A stretch of 64,000 nt of DNA, from NCBI GenBank assembly GCA_029204225.1, contig MU832053.1:1-64000 (forward strand), read 5' to 3'. Made by a program: the position numbers and the translations under genes. The notes under the pieces are model-generated. The model was not told where the DNA came from and searched no databases. It saw only the letters and a program-made list of their open reading frames with translations. Shown here piece by piece: positions 1 through 12,501 of the stretch (its first letter is position 1; every line of letters begins with the position of its first letter). Source of the DNA: Diphasiastrum complanatum (taxonomy: Eukaryota; Streptophyta; Lycopodiopsida; Lycopodiales; Lycopodiaceae).

Positions 1-1205
1 TCGCCGCTACTTTGTCTTCTCGGTTCCTTTTGGCTTTCGTCCTCTCTTGGAAAATTGCATTGCTCATGTGGATATCGGTTCTCTGCCTTTTTTAGCTCCT
101 CCTCATCGCTGTGAGAGCTGCTCTCCCTCTCTGTCTAAGCATGTCTTCCTCCTTTTGAACAACTCCTCACTTTCAATCCTGATCACCTGCAAGAAACCCT
201 CTTGGAGCGCATGCACAAGCAATCCTTTCCACATGCTCTCTGAGGCTCTTTCGGCATTGCATCGACGGGTCCAACTGCAAGGGCTGGTCTGTTATTCCTT
301 CATTTTGGTTGTCTTCAGCCATCTCACCACTGCTCTTCATCTTCGCTTGGGACTACCTCATCCTTCAATCTTGGGTCTCTCCAGGTGTGTTTGTGGTCAC
401 CCTATGGATGCTCTTGCTATCCACCTCCTCTGCTATCCTTTTGGAAGTGAGTGCACAACTACGCATGATGTTGTCAAAGATGCAGCGGCCGCTATAGCCA
501 GAGATGGAGGATTCCATTTCTTCAGAGAGCAGTCTCATGTCTTTCCTTCTACCACAACCCACTCTTCCCGCAAATGTTGTTGACATTGTCCTCTCCCAGG
601 ATGGGCTTCGGTACTTTGGCAAATGTTGGTGTTGCTGATCCCATGCATGGTGACCTATTGCCTTGCTCTGCCTTCACACCTGACGAAGCGATAGACGTGG
701 CAGCACAAGAGAAGAAAAAAAAACTACTCCAACAGGCACCCTACTGGATATGCTTTCATTGCCCTGGCAATTGAGACTTATGGCACCTTGCATCGACGCT
801 TTGAGAAATTTCTTCGCATGTGTTCTCATCAGGCGGCAGTGCGTCAAGGTATTCCTAGTTCTATTCTCATGGCTTCTTTCAAACAACGTATTTCCATTGC
901 CCTGCAATGTGGTTAGGCCCTACCAATCCTACAACGGGCGACGATAGTTTGGTTTGCTACATCTCATCTCCCTTCATTAGCCAACTCACCACCTCATCAC
1001 TTTTCGGATCTGCTGCAGTCAGTTGGTAGACTCCCACTGACATCATCATAGTTTTTGCACCTTTATTTTTAATGCCAAGATATGGATTAATCTTAGCTTT
1101 AGTGCAAGCTTCGCTCTTGTTTGAGCTTACTTTTGCTTAAACTTCCCCTTCGGGGTGTACATATCTTTTTCATCAATGTACCTACTAGTTTTTGTTATGA
1201 ATAAA
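1..1205 (+). pseudogene. 3' remnant of a non-LTR-type retroelement (RT C-terminal region)
   Basis: Three overlapping reading frames each hold part of one decayed protein. About 390-530 reads CVCGHPMDALAIHLLCYP and then REQSHVFP, a Cys/His pattern like the zinc-binding segment downstream of reverse transcriptase in some plant and algal retroelements. About 590-690 reads VADPMHGDLLP in another frame, and about 730-910 reads IALAIETYGTLHRRFEKFL in a third frame before a stop. At least two frameshifts are therefore present. The D..D..K-like spacing in the middle could be a restriction-like endonuclease, but that is inference. Beyond the stop, 1145-1155 forms a CCCC-TTC-GGGG hairpin, as seen near the 3' ends of many LINEs. 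The 5' part lies outside the window. The element is certainly not functional; its family is uncertain. Confidence 0.45.
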
Positions 1206-2329
1206 TGCACCAAGATATTTCTTCTTTGAAGCCTTTACTCATATTCCAACAAGGTTACAATGAGATAAAAAGTAAAATATAGTACTAAAAAAACACCATA
1301 AAGCATAGCCACTTTCAAGATGTCTAGCTGATACCTGCCACCATCCCACAACACAAAACCACAGGAGCTAGTATCGTGGAGATGACAAGTGTCATAGCTG
1401 AGCATCAGTTGTTATCCTCGTCCAAATGTAGCAATACTACTTAACAACATAAATAGCATTTATAAATCATAGTCTAGTCTTCCCAAACAGCATAAGGTAT
1501 TTAGCAATAGGCCAAGGCCTAATGTTATTGTATTAGGGCTTATGCCATGCTAATCAATTTGTGGGTAGCGTATTTAAGTAATGTATGAAAAGTTTTAATC
1601 GTGTATATTTCAACTAGCTACTTGGTATTGTAGCGAAAGGGTTTATTTTGTATTGCGAACGTATTTGTTTCTTTGTATTTTCTTGTGCGAAAGCTTACAA
1701 GAGCCTAGACACGCAACTACAGATCACAAAATAGATTTCATCCTAGCAATCAAGACAACGGAAGACAAGGAGATGCACGAGATAGAGAAACTATATTATC
1801 AGTTTAATTTTTTAGAGCGAGATGGTTAGTGTCTCGCTCGTTGGCGGCCTGACGCTCTGCTCTTTCGTTGTGTTCTACTCGTTGGTAGACTTTCATGCAC
1901 AACTATTTCGTTTCTAATCTTTTTCTTTTTTGCTCTACTCACGCACATTCTCTATATCTATTTTGATCTAGAAAAATAGTTTATATCTCCACTGTGTGGA
2001 GTTTACAAGATAGCTAAACAGAGAATTACAAGAGTAGTTAACGCTAATCAACTAATCAGTTACTCTCCGTTATTGCTAGTCGTTTCAACTAGGTGTGAAG
2101 TTTAAGACTCCACGCCTGTTGAGCTGCCAGTTGATAGTGCAAAAAATTTTCTTTCATTTCTTTTTATTTCGTGTCATGTCTTTTTGGTCCTGGATGCATG
2201 TTTGACTTTCGAAAATCATTTGACCTTCGAGTTTCGCTTCATTTTGTGTCTTAGGGATTTTGAGGTACGTTGACTTTCGCGAATTGTTCGCCATTGGACC
2301 TTCATTTCGTTTCGCTTTATTTCGCGTCG
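1206..2329. other. Unassigned AT-rich stretch, possibly a copia LTR
   Basis: No coding potential is seen. The stretch lies directly downstream (in minus-strand terms) of the copia RNase H fragment at 2330-2592, so its 3' LTR would be expected here. I cannot place convincing TG...CA ends. Confidence 0.3.
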
Positions 2330-2592
2330 TGGCAAAGTTGCAGGAGTTCACCATTTCTGACACTCCATCTTGAACCTTGTAGCTTTGCGAAGAATGGCTT
2401 GTCGAGTGGCTTCGTGAGCAGATCTGCAATCATGTCTTCAAATTTTATGTATTGGACTTGGAGCTCTCCTTTCGAGATCGAATCTTGAATGTGATGGTAC
2501 TTCAGAGGTATGTGTTTTGTCTTTGAATGGAAGAATGGATCCTAGGATAGATAAATGGCACTCTGAGAGTCCATCATCATCGTGCATGGTCC
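2330..2592 (-). pseudogene. Ty1/copia RNase H C-terminal fragment
   Basis: The minus strand reads DSQSAIYLS, a stop, DPFFHSKTKHI, then PLKYHHIQDSI and MIADLLTKPL. This is the typical end of the copia pol RNase H domain (the conserved HSKTKHI and ADxLTKPL motifs). The in-frame stop and the abrupt end at about 2592 show it is a fragment. On the plus strand the sequence switches within a few bases to a Ty3/gypsy RNase H in the opposite orientation, so two retroelements were joined by insertion or deletion. The upstream copia RT is absent. Confidence 0.75.
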
Positions 2593-2599
2593 TCCTTGT

Positions 2600-4175
2600 G
2601 GTATCCTGATTGTATTCGGCTACAGAAAGAGAAGCACTTGGCATAATTTTCACTGTTAAAAAATTTCGGCATTATTTGTTGGGATATGCATTTATTTTTC
2701 ATGTGGATCATTATGCTCTTAAGTATCTTGTAAATAAACTAGATCTATCAGGACAAATTGCTCGATGGGTTCTACTTCTGCAAGAATTCACTTATCAAGT
2801 AGAGCTTCGTCAAGGAAAGTATCATACAAATGCTGATTATCTATCGCGACTCAGCACTGGAAAAATTGAAGACCCTATCAATGATGATTTTTCAGACGAA
2901 CATTTATTCGAGATTTCATCTACAAATTCGTTATATTCTGATATCATTACTTATCTCAAGGATCAGATATATCCGAATGGTTATGATTTGGAGCAAAAGA
3001 CAGTTTTTCAATATAAGGTAGCACCTTATACAATTATTAACAATGTTTAGTACAAGCTTGGTGCAAATCATCAGCTTCGAAGATGTCTCGAATCCGAAGA
3101 CATTAAAAAGGTCATTAAAGCCTTACACTCAGAAGATGTTGGTGGACATTTTGCTTTGAAGAACACAATTAATAAGATATTGACTACCAAGTATTGGTGG
3201 CCAACAATGTTCAAGGATGTATCAAACTTTATTCGTTCATGTGATCCATGCCAAAGATCTGATAAGCCTACAAAATCAATGAATTTTTCGTTGACACTAA
3301 TCCTTCCTGTTGCACCATTCGAGAAGTGGGGGATTGACTTTGTCGGTCCAATTAAACCTGTTACCCGACATACGAAATGTTGATATATTCTAGTTGCAAC
3401 GGATTATGCTACAAAGAACGTGGAAGCAGAGGTGACAAAAAGAAATGATGCAAAAATTGTCGCGACGTTCTTATTCAAAAGTATTATCACCACATATGGT
3501 TGTCCACTCGAACTAGTAAGTGACCGAGGTACACATTTTTTAAATGACACTATACGGTTGCTGACAACTTATTTCCTTATCAAACACAGAAAAACTACGC
3601 CGTATAATCCAAAAGCAAACGGGTTGACAGAAAGAGCTAATGGAATTTTATGTAAGATCCTGACTAAAATTATTATTGCACACGCAACAGATTGGGATCA
3701 GAAACTACCATCAGTTCTTTGGGCTTATCGTAATACAGAGAAAATCACGACGAAACAGACACCATATTTTCTGACATATGGTATGCATCCTATTCTGCCA
3801 ATTGAATTTGAGGCCAAAACTTTTCGTATCCAAGCTCAACGAACAAATGTAGAATGTATAAACGAAAGGTTGACTAATATTGAAGAACTAGCTGAAGCTT
3901 GTGAGTCTTCACAAAAATTAACGAAGGAAATCTAGGAACAAAGAAAGAAGAAATATGACAGTCATATAAAAAAATGTGATCTTAAAGTTGATGATTATGC
4001 GCTGATATATGACAGTCGCCATCAAAAGTTCTCAAGAAAACTCCATATGCGATGGCTTGGACCTTTTAAAGTCATAGAGGTGTTTGACAATGGTTATGTG
4101 CAACTTCAATCACTTGAAGGGGAACTGTTACCTACACGTATTAACGGGTCCAAACTAAAAAAATACTACCTTTGA
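2600..4175 (+). pseudogene. Ty3/gypsy pol: RNase H and integrase
   Basis: The frame opens inside RNase H (SATEREALGIIFTVKKFRHYL) and continues through ARWVLLLQEFTY to NADYLSRL, the usual RNase H end. Around 3060 a stop interrupts the linker. Integrase follows: an HHCC zinc finger (GGHF at about 3140, SCDPCQRS at about 3238), then the catalytic core with D in WGIDFVGP, D in LVSDRGTHF and E in ANGLTERAN, so the DDE triad is present. A TGA at 3381-3383 breaks the core. The C-terminal part ends KKYYL and a stop near 4173, after a frame break near 3935. RT and the 5' end are missing because the element is cut at about 2600 by copia sequence. The product would join cDNA into chromosomes; this copy cannot. 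Confidence 0.85.
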
Positions 4176-4256
4176 TCAGAATTTTTTTTATTTATTTATT
4201 TTTATTCTTATTATTTTCTAGTATTTTTCTGATAATGTTCGCGACTTTTTTTTCTT

Positions 4257-4619
4257 TTCTAGAAATTTTCGTGAACTTTTCTACCACTGTTCAACATTTG
4301 TTCAAACTGTTTCGTGAATTTTTCGAGAATTTTTCTTGTCTTCTCTTAAATCTTTTAAATTATTTTTCAAAGTATTTTCGAGAACTTTTCGAGAAACTTT
4401 CGCGACACTCTAACTGTGAACTAAAACTTGTCATTTTTTTTTCTTTCGAAAATTTTTCTAGAATCTTTTTAGTATTTTTTTTCTTTAATTTTTTGAGAAA
4501 TTTTCTAGGATGACGCTTAACATTGTCGAGAATTTTTTGTGAAGTTCTATATCATTTTCTAGAATCTCTCAAGAATGTTTCGCGAAATATTCTAGAAACT
4601 TTCTAGTATCCTTCGAGAA
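4257..4619. promoter_or_regulatory. Array of eleven TTCNNGAA heat-shock-element-like sites
   Basis: Perfect TTCNNGAA octamers start at 4257, 4268, 4311, 4322, 4377, 4388, 4456, 4557, 4579, 4590 and 4612. Four adjacent pairs are exactly 11 bp apart and the last interval is 22 bp. TTCNNGAA is the inverted-repeat core bound by heat-shock factors, whose canonical sites have a 10-bp period, so the 11-bp phase is off by one. The array lies between the integrase stop and the extra ORF at 5059. It may be an internal promoter or enhancer; no function is proven. A 113-codon frame across the T-rich part (4172-4513) is a composition artefact. Confidence 0.5.
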
Positions 4620-5058
4620 TCTCTCAACCTACCTTTTTGAGAATCTTTCAAGAATCTATCTACCTACTTTTTACATCCCTCTATTAAAGATGATGGCCAC
4701 ATGATCCTCATTATTCACACGTGTGTACACTCACATATCAAAACAGATATTGTTTTTCCTTAATTTATTTGTTTTCTTTTCAAAAACGGTCTTCCGTCAT
4801 TAAAGATCGATCTGTCAAATCATAGTTTCAAACACTGACCCATGCACGTACTCCATAAATGGAAGTGTCAGATGTCAAGTCACCATGCCACGTCATCATC
4901 CCTTCCACACCGCTACTGCAAATCAGAGTTATTTTTCATTTTTCTTCCTTACACTTTTTGCCTGCGATTTTATGCTTTCCTGTGCACATTCTCTTTGCGA
5001 TCAAAGCATTCATTTGCGACCTATTGCGATCTACGAGCTTTCGTGAAAAATTCAAACA

Positions 5059-7412
5059 ATGGCTTCTGGATCCAGTTCAAGCTCTAACATCATCTCGAAA
5101 GCACGCGCAGGAATCTGCCTGGCATCCATCCAGTCCTTTTTGGATCGATGCAGGTTGGGTAATTTAAAAGTGGACCCCTCCATCATCCTCTCCGAAGTCA
5201 GTACAAAGTTTGTCAACTCCATTCATTCCATTTCGGAGGTTGATTTCAAAGTCCATGTGCGAGGCAAATTCTTCACTATCTCTGAAGACTTGTTTTGCAC
5301 AGCCCTTGGATTACCGATGGATGGGAAGATGATCTCAACAAATAAGGATTCGGTGGATGAAGCTGCCCACTTCCTTAACAATTGCTTCGTACCCATGAAG
5401 GGGTACAAGATCTCTATGATTCGTGATACCACATTTAAGATGTTTTGTAAATTTGCAAACCAAGTACTCTTTTTGACGGATGTTGATGCGACAATTTCAG
5501 TGCAAAATTTTGGTTACATCTTAGACGCACTTGCGGGTAATCCGGTTTGTTTCGGCACTATTAGATATAAAGCATTTTTGCGCTGGATCAAGCACCAAAA
5601 AATTTCTGGAGTTGGAGCACATGTCTCTCGGCTATGCGTCCATTTTGACATTTTGAACGAGCAAGAGAAAACATTGCTGACGGGAAGAATGTTGGCCTCC
5701 AAGCCAATTGATATTTCCGGCCTCGTTACTAAAATTGCACCAACCGTCGAAGTAGCAGCTACCACTACTATGGACATTGACGTTGCACCATCCCAGTCGG
5801 AACTAGTCCCAACTGTGGCGATGGAGGCTGATGGAGCTACTGCTGCTGTTGTTGATTCTTCACAGCACGCATCTGCTTCCACATCTCAAAAGCAGACGAG
5901 GGCCTCCTCCTCTGATGATGACGCAACTCAGTCTGATACATCAGAAAAAGACAAACAACTGCTGAAGGCGACACTGGGGCACATGTGGCAAATGAAGAAC
6001 AACCAAACGACCAGCCCCAGTGGTTTCGCACTATGACCGAGAAAGCCAAAAACCTAGTGGCTGAAGTGTATGAGTTGAACAAGTACCACCAGCAAATTAC
6101 GATGGAATTTGTCAACTCAGAAAGGAGATGCCAAGAGGATCTCAAGGCGTCTTTCGAGAAGATTGATTCGCTCGAATCAGAAAACACAAAGCTGATTGAA
6201 CGAAATCATTCTCTCAACACACAGCTTCAAACCTTAATAAAGGAAGCTAATTTTTTAAAACAGATCAATAAGGCGATTGAGGCCAAGTCTGATAATTATC
6301 AGACTCAAAATGATTCTTTAAAGCAGCAACTGACAACTGCAAATCAACATAATGTCGCGCTCCAGAAACATTTCCAAGAGGAATGAATGAGAAGACTAAA
6401 GGCAAAAGTTGCTCTCTCTATATGCACCAATGCAGGGTTCGTTACAGTCGACCTCACGAAGCTAAACCAGCTCCAAGGTCAGATGCTCGACAATTTTCGA
6501 GTTGAGTTCCTACAACCACTCGAGGATTCGAAGGCTCTTGTCGAGGAAGAATTGGCAGAGCTAATGGAGTTTTCGAGTGAAGCTAACCCATCTTGCAGCG
6601 GACCAGATGCACACGACGAGTACTTTCAGGCCTTACTCAGAATTGATGACCTTACACAACAAATTCCATCTGTGCATGCCTGCACCAGAGCCTCAGACCA
6701 TCCCGAGTATCTAGAAGCAATCGTAAAGATTGACAAGCTCGAACAGGAGCTGTGAGATCTCCAACAACAAATGGAAGATCAGAAGCTAGCTGTTGAGTTG
6801 CAAACTCAGGACTTGGCAACTGCATCTACACAGCCAAAGCGAATGTGGCAGAATCCGTCGAAGGTATGTGCTGACGAATTCCGTGCATTTGCTGAACGCT
6901 TCTGAAAATGGTGTCCACCTGCTTTTAACATTGAATTACAATGACGTATGGATTATATGATGCTACCAGGCGCAGTAGGCATCGTCTTCAACGATTGGAA
7001 GCGACAGCTTTCTATCGAGCAGAAAGGATGTCTCTGCTGGGGCATAATCCATGGAAAGTTTAAAGTCCTACCTTTCGGGACAACAGAGTTATGCATAGGC
7101 TCTTCGGCTATGTATGCTCTCGAATACATTCACATCAAAGAACTTCAATTTTTGCAGAACGAAAACAATAAGCAACATTTTTGGAAGCGAAAGTCGCAGT
7201 TTCAATTATACAAACCCAAAGCTGTTGCAAATTTAGGCGCATTCGACGATGCAGGGTTGCTGATCAACATTAATATGGCGTATCCAGAATTATTCAGTCT
7301 ATATGTGGATTGGGAGCGAAACCTTGTAGAACATTTTGTGGAGATTCGACATAATCTGCAGGATAGAAGGAAGTCATTCAGATATAAGCAATTTTGTACA
7401 TATTCATTTTAG
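5059..7412 (+). pseudogene. Extra ORF downstream of gypsy pol (plant-transposon-protein-like, coiled coil)
   Basis: The ATG at 5059 opens 325 codons. The first ~200 residues, with VRGKFFTISEDLFCTALGLP near residues 70-90, resemble the domain found in Athila/Tat-type 3' ORFs and annotated as putative plant transposon protein. A Ser/Asp-rich linker follows. Near 5985-6036 the frame shifts; the next frame gives a long coiled coil (SLESENTKLIERNHSLNTQL) interrupted by stops at 6384-6386, 6753-6755 and about 6903, and ends at 7412. Joined, the ancestral protein would have been roughly 780 residues. It occupies the env-like position of plant gypsy elements, but no signal peptide or membrane segment is evident, so it should not be called an envelope. 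Function is unknown and this copy is broken. Confidence 0.6.
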
Positions 7413-8011
7413 CAGTTTGGTACCTTTGCGAAAAAGACATTATTTTTTGTTCAGAATCTTTATGTTAAAAGCAATTTTATTAGATTCTCATCTCGATACT
7501 TGAAGAAATCACTCTACGAAGTGATTCAGACGAAGATACAAAGTTGACTCAGGAGTTGTTCGATGGAACATTACTCTCTATTAAACTAGAAGAATTCGGC
7601 AACCTCTCAATTGGCCGATATACAAAATCCAAAGAAGATTTGTTACTGATCGAAGCTCAACAGAACTTGGAACTAGCTCCGAAACTATATGAAGAATTGA
7701 ATAATTCATAAATACTATTCATGTCTTTGTCATGTTGATGCCTATCTGTGATACTGAAGCTAGATCCTTGCAGTTTGAAGATGTTTTGAAGTTTGATTCC
7801 AGTTTTCATCAAACAATTTCAACTCAAAATCAACCTACTCAACGCAACAACAAGACACATATTCTCTGAAGAAATATCTAAAGGACGAATCATATGAAAA
7901 AAAAAAAAATTCGCCTCAACGAAAATCTGACGAACAAGAATGTTTCTCGAATAATCCTCAAAACCAAGATGATATGTTCACGAGGACGTTTCACATTTGA
8001 GGAAGGGGATA
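7413..8011 (+). other. gypsy 3' untranslated region with polypurine tract
   Basis: No intact ORF. The stretch ends in GAGGAAGGGGAT (about 7999-8010), a plausible plus-strand polypurine tract immediately before the TG that starts the putative LTR. It belongs to the same element as the pol and extra ORF to its left. Confidence 0.5.
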
Positions 8012-9290
8012 TGTGATGCCACGCAAATGTCAAAAATTGAATATCAATATAAATATGGCATAATATACTCGAAAATGAAGATATGAGCTGGTTAAGTATA
8101 AATCATGAAGAGGCCTAAGTCATTTTTCGAGAATATATCTCCTAGGTACTTGTCTTATAAATTAAGGGCTAGACCTTTAATAGGAAAAGACATTGCCTTG
8201 GATAACCCTTAACTAGGTCATCCATACGAAACGACTAGTTATGAAAAGACATGTTAAACTAGAGTAACTTTAACTCATAGTTAAGTACACCTCTTATGGT
8301 ATAGTTGAACGTATTTTCAATTTAATTCTTAACTAGACCCTTTCGCGGGAGCGATGCACCTATTGTTTAAGAGGTGTGTTTGTTCGTCCCGTAGAACATA
8401 TATTAATCTCACACTTCAGTCTCAATCATCGAGAGAGAAGAGTTTATGCTTATGTAAGATAATGAAGAAGTGAATAGAGTTCTGTGAGTTATTCTCCCTT
8501 ATCTCTGTTCTTCGCACTGTTGAGTGTGAGTAATCTTGAGTCTGCTAACAATCTCTAACGCATTTCGTGAATTACTCTCTGATCAAACAGACGCTCTAGT
8601 GCATTACAGTCGTTTGTTGTGTTTTCGTAAAGCATGCTCTAAAGAACTGTCTTAAAATCATCTTATTCGTTTGTCGCGAATACTTTCTTTTCGACACTCG
8701 AATAATGTCTATCTTTGTGCAGTCTAGCACGATCATTGAATTAAGTTGTATGTATACAAATGAGATGACAGTCCCTGTCTGAAGAATTGAGTCTCTGATC
8801 TGTTTTCCTGATTTGGCATTGACATAAGTTTCTAACGTGCTCTAAAACCATTCGTGCTCTTTAACCATTAAGTTGGGCTTTAGTTGTTGAGGACTATTGT
8901 CTAGGAACGAATAGTTCGCAAACTCGATTAATTGATTGTCTGCGCAGTCGCGAATACATCGAACAATTAACGATTCTCTGTTGACACCTTAGTCAGCCAA
9001 AGTGTAGTCTGATGTACTACTCTGATAACATTTCATTTGTAGAACGCGTTTTCTTCAATTCGATAGAAGCCAGATTGTTGTTCTGAATTCATTAACATTA
9101 CCTATTCCAAAGATAAGTAATATTGGTTACTTTTTAATGTTTGTCGACAACCAGAATAACATTCGAAACCACCTGCCATAATTACACCAAAAACATAACT
9201 TTCTAACGCTATCCTTTGTGGGAACGATACGTTTCACTACAAAATTTATATTAACCCTGTTGGTATAGCACGACGGAGCAAACCAACAAT
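8012..9290 (+). repeat. Putative 3' LTR of the 2.6-9.3 kb gypsy element
   Basis: Starts TGTGATGCCACGC right after a polypurine tract. It is non-coding and has one further TTCGAGAA site at 8126-8133. The 3' boundary is uncertain (about 9.1-9.3 kb) because no second LTR is in the window for comparison. Confidence 0.45.
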
Positions 9291-12200
9291 CCTGCCAATG
9301 TAGAAAAATCAGCATCTACATACAAAATGAGATGCAAACTCTAAGAGATACTGATCAAACATGAACCAAAACATAAAATATGTTTTTTGTCCGTACAATT
9401 ACAGTACCTACTATATTTCACACGTGTGGAACCAAAAATAGCAAAATATGAGCATTCTACACACAAGATTGCAAGATATCACCAAGATAGTGCACCAATG
9501 AGTAGTAGAACCAAAAGAGAACCATGTATAATGATGAAATGAGAGAGAGAAGAGAGAAGGTGTGTCTCTCCACGACTTACATCCTTTTATAGAATGTCCA
9601 AACCCTATTTGGCCACTTGGATTTCCCTCCAAAATGTAAACCCTACTATTTTTGGGTTTAGATTCAAAGTACCCAACATTCAAATTTGAATCTCTCTCAA
9701 ACTCGACTACCAACTTTTTCACACTTTCAAAAAGTGTTTATTGAATGTATTTTAAACTAATATAACTCCAAAAAGTTTATTTCTAAGTCTAAAATGAGTT
9801 TTGGCCTCTTATTGACAATGTACCAAAATATGACTAAACTAGACTAAACTAGTTGAAATCTCTCACACTTATTAGCAGAAGTGCATCAAGCAGAGTCTTT
9901 AATTCCTCAAAGATAGCTTAGAGTACGCAGTTTCCATCCGCAATTGTATTGTGCTCATCATCATCTGATTTGTACATGCTACATGCTGAATCAATCTATC
10001 CTTTCATTGCGTTCAGTATTATATCAGAATGTATGCATCTCCGTGATTGTTTTGTAACTGATAAATTTCATATCGCTTTTGTCTAATAATTCAATACTTC
10101 ATTGTTTGGCTATGAAATCACTTTAGTGCTGACGATTTCAAAGTTAGTTGCTAAGAGATTGAACATTACTTCTGTCATTACAATTTGTTTAATATTGATA
10201 GGCATAGTCATGCATTAGGAAAGGAGGAAAATTGCTCTGCACTCGATAAGTCGTTTATAGTTTTCGACTTGTCAAACCAACTCACTTCTCTCCCTCCATA
10301 TTTTTTCCCAATAGGATTGAGCTTGGGCCACCTCGAGTTACTTTGATTTCCTTCATTATTCTATGTGAGTTTTTGAGAGCAATTTGAGATCATTCAATTT
10401 TGTGTGTATTTCGCTCTCTCTCTCTACCCGAGGGCAATTAATTGCTTTCTCTCTCTACCCGAGAGCAACAACTTTTTGTACTTATTTTTTGCTTGAAGTC
10501 TTCCCATTGTGTGAAACAGTTTGGTGATGAATGTATGCATGTAGATTTGTCTTTTTGCCTTAGAATTTGACATAGATCTTGGATTTCAATCTATAGTTGA
10601 TCTATAGTGCAAGAACAAAGCTTAGGAGATCTAAATCACACATCAAGGCATTCCCACACGTGTGAATTTTCACATATTAGTCATATGGAATTCACAAAAG
10701 CTCAACTATACCTAAAAAGTTATCATTAGAAAAACTCTCGACCCTAAAAAGACTCTTTGTAAAGATATCCTTTTTTAATTTTTAACTATTCTATGTCCAC
10801 ATGGCCCAATAATGTGTGTCCATGTATGTCATTACGTAACGTGGCATGACTCACCATAATGTGAACATAGACTCTAGTTGTCCTTTGTTGGACAGGTCTA
10901 GAACTATCCACAACTAAGGTAAATAAACTAATCTGCACAATTTTCCATGATGTGAACATAGATTATAGAAGCTCATAACTAAATTTGGAGAACACTATCA
11001 ATTTGTTTTTTGACATGTCAATCTATTAACTACGCCAAGGACTTGCATTGAAACAGACGTTGCAATTGTGGAATAATTGAAAATTGACATAACATTTTTT
11101 GTGGCACTTATATCCTTGTACGTCATCTCTGTAATGTGATTAATTACATCTTGGACATTATAGCTTTTTTGAATGCTCACCTTGATGTAAAATATGACTT
11201 TTTAGGCACGCGTATATTGTCTCGTAGTCCATCTCAAGCATATTCATCATTTTTCATGTTTCTCTTTTTAGATATCACATTTTCTTTCAGAAGTATTCTT
11301 TGCAAATAAATTAAAATATAATAATAATGTGTTAAGAAAAAGAAAACCAAACTTATAAATAAGCTATAATATATCTACATCGTGTTACACATTAGGTGTA
11401 TGACTAAATAATTGAGAAATTGATGCTTTTGGATTCAAAGTATGTCTCTTTGCATAATGAATTCTCGTCTTCATCCATATAGGTTTTTTGATGGACTGCA
11501 TCATTAAAAAAGTGTGTGCATAGAGTCATTGTTTGTTTCAAAATAAAATTCAAGCATACTATGCATTGCTTCTTCATATTGTGTCTCATCATAATTAAAA
11601 TTGATATCATCACTTTTTTAAGCAATTGCATCTGCCTCTTTAATTTGTTTCATCCTTAGTTCTCTCATACATATCAAAACCTGATGATGATTGTAATTGG
11701 CTACAAATGGATCAACTTTGTGAAATGGCATTCGATTTCTTGCCTACACACATTAAAAATATAAGAGGGTGATAAGCATTGCAATAGATTCTAAAAGAAT
11801 AATAATTTCAATACAAACCTCAATATATTCTAGACTTGATAATTGGCTCTCATAATTTTATCCAATTTTTTACAATGATTTTCTATATATAATGCATATT
11901 TCATGCATCTTTTGTCCATTGCACTTAACACGTGTATTATATTTTGTTTTAAATACTATTTTTTTGCAAATATCAAAATCAAGTATATGTTATTGGACCA
12001 ACTTATTTTAAATCATGTTAGATTAGCCAACAAATTGCTTATTAATATAAAACATATATATCATTTACTTTGGTGACTTGAGTGTCTTCGTCACTAGATT
12101 AATCTAAATGCAATTCATCTTCATGTGATAGTGCACAAACACAACATAAAATTAGTTAATTTATAAAATATTGATTCTTATGTTTTGATTTTGAAATATT

Positions 12201-12500
12201 TTGATTTTAATTATACGTTGTGCATGTGTATGTATGTCTTCCTCACATTTTTTTTACATTATTCGTGTTCTTAATCATTACAGATACGTAACTTATAATG
12301 TCATTGTCATTTTGCTAGACTTTAAATCCTACTTCAAAATATTCGAAGTTTTATGAATGATTTTTTTCTTTCTTTCATTACAACTATGTAATTAATCATG
12401 TTTTTTATAATTTTCACACAATAGTCCTTATCTTAATATTATAATATAAGATTTGTGTTTTTTTTTATAGGTCTTGAAAGAAGACGACATCATTCTTTCA
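9291..12500. other. AT-rich non-coding stretch
   Basis: No gene recognised. A minus-strand CTATAAAAGG (about 9585-9597), downstream of purine-rich sequence, could be the TATA box of a degraded LTR. A short direct duplication of CTCTCTCTACCCGAG occurs near 10420 and 10455. GTGAACATAGA with similar flanks recurs near 10860 and 10955. Nothing else is supportable. Confidence 0.3.
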
Positions 12501-12501
12501 T

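Noticed and set aside
4172-4513. 113-codon Phe/Leu-rich ORF that looks like membrane segments
   Set aside because: T-rich low complexity holding the TTCNNGAA array; no start context or homology.
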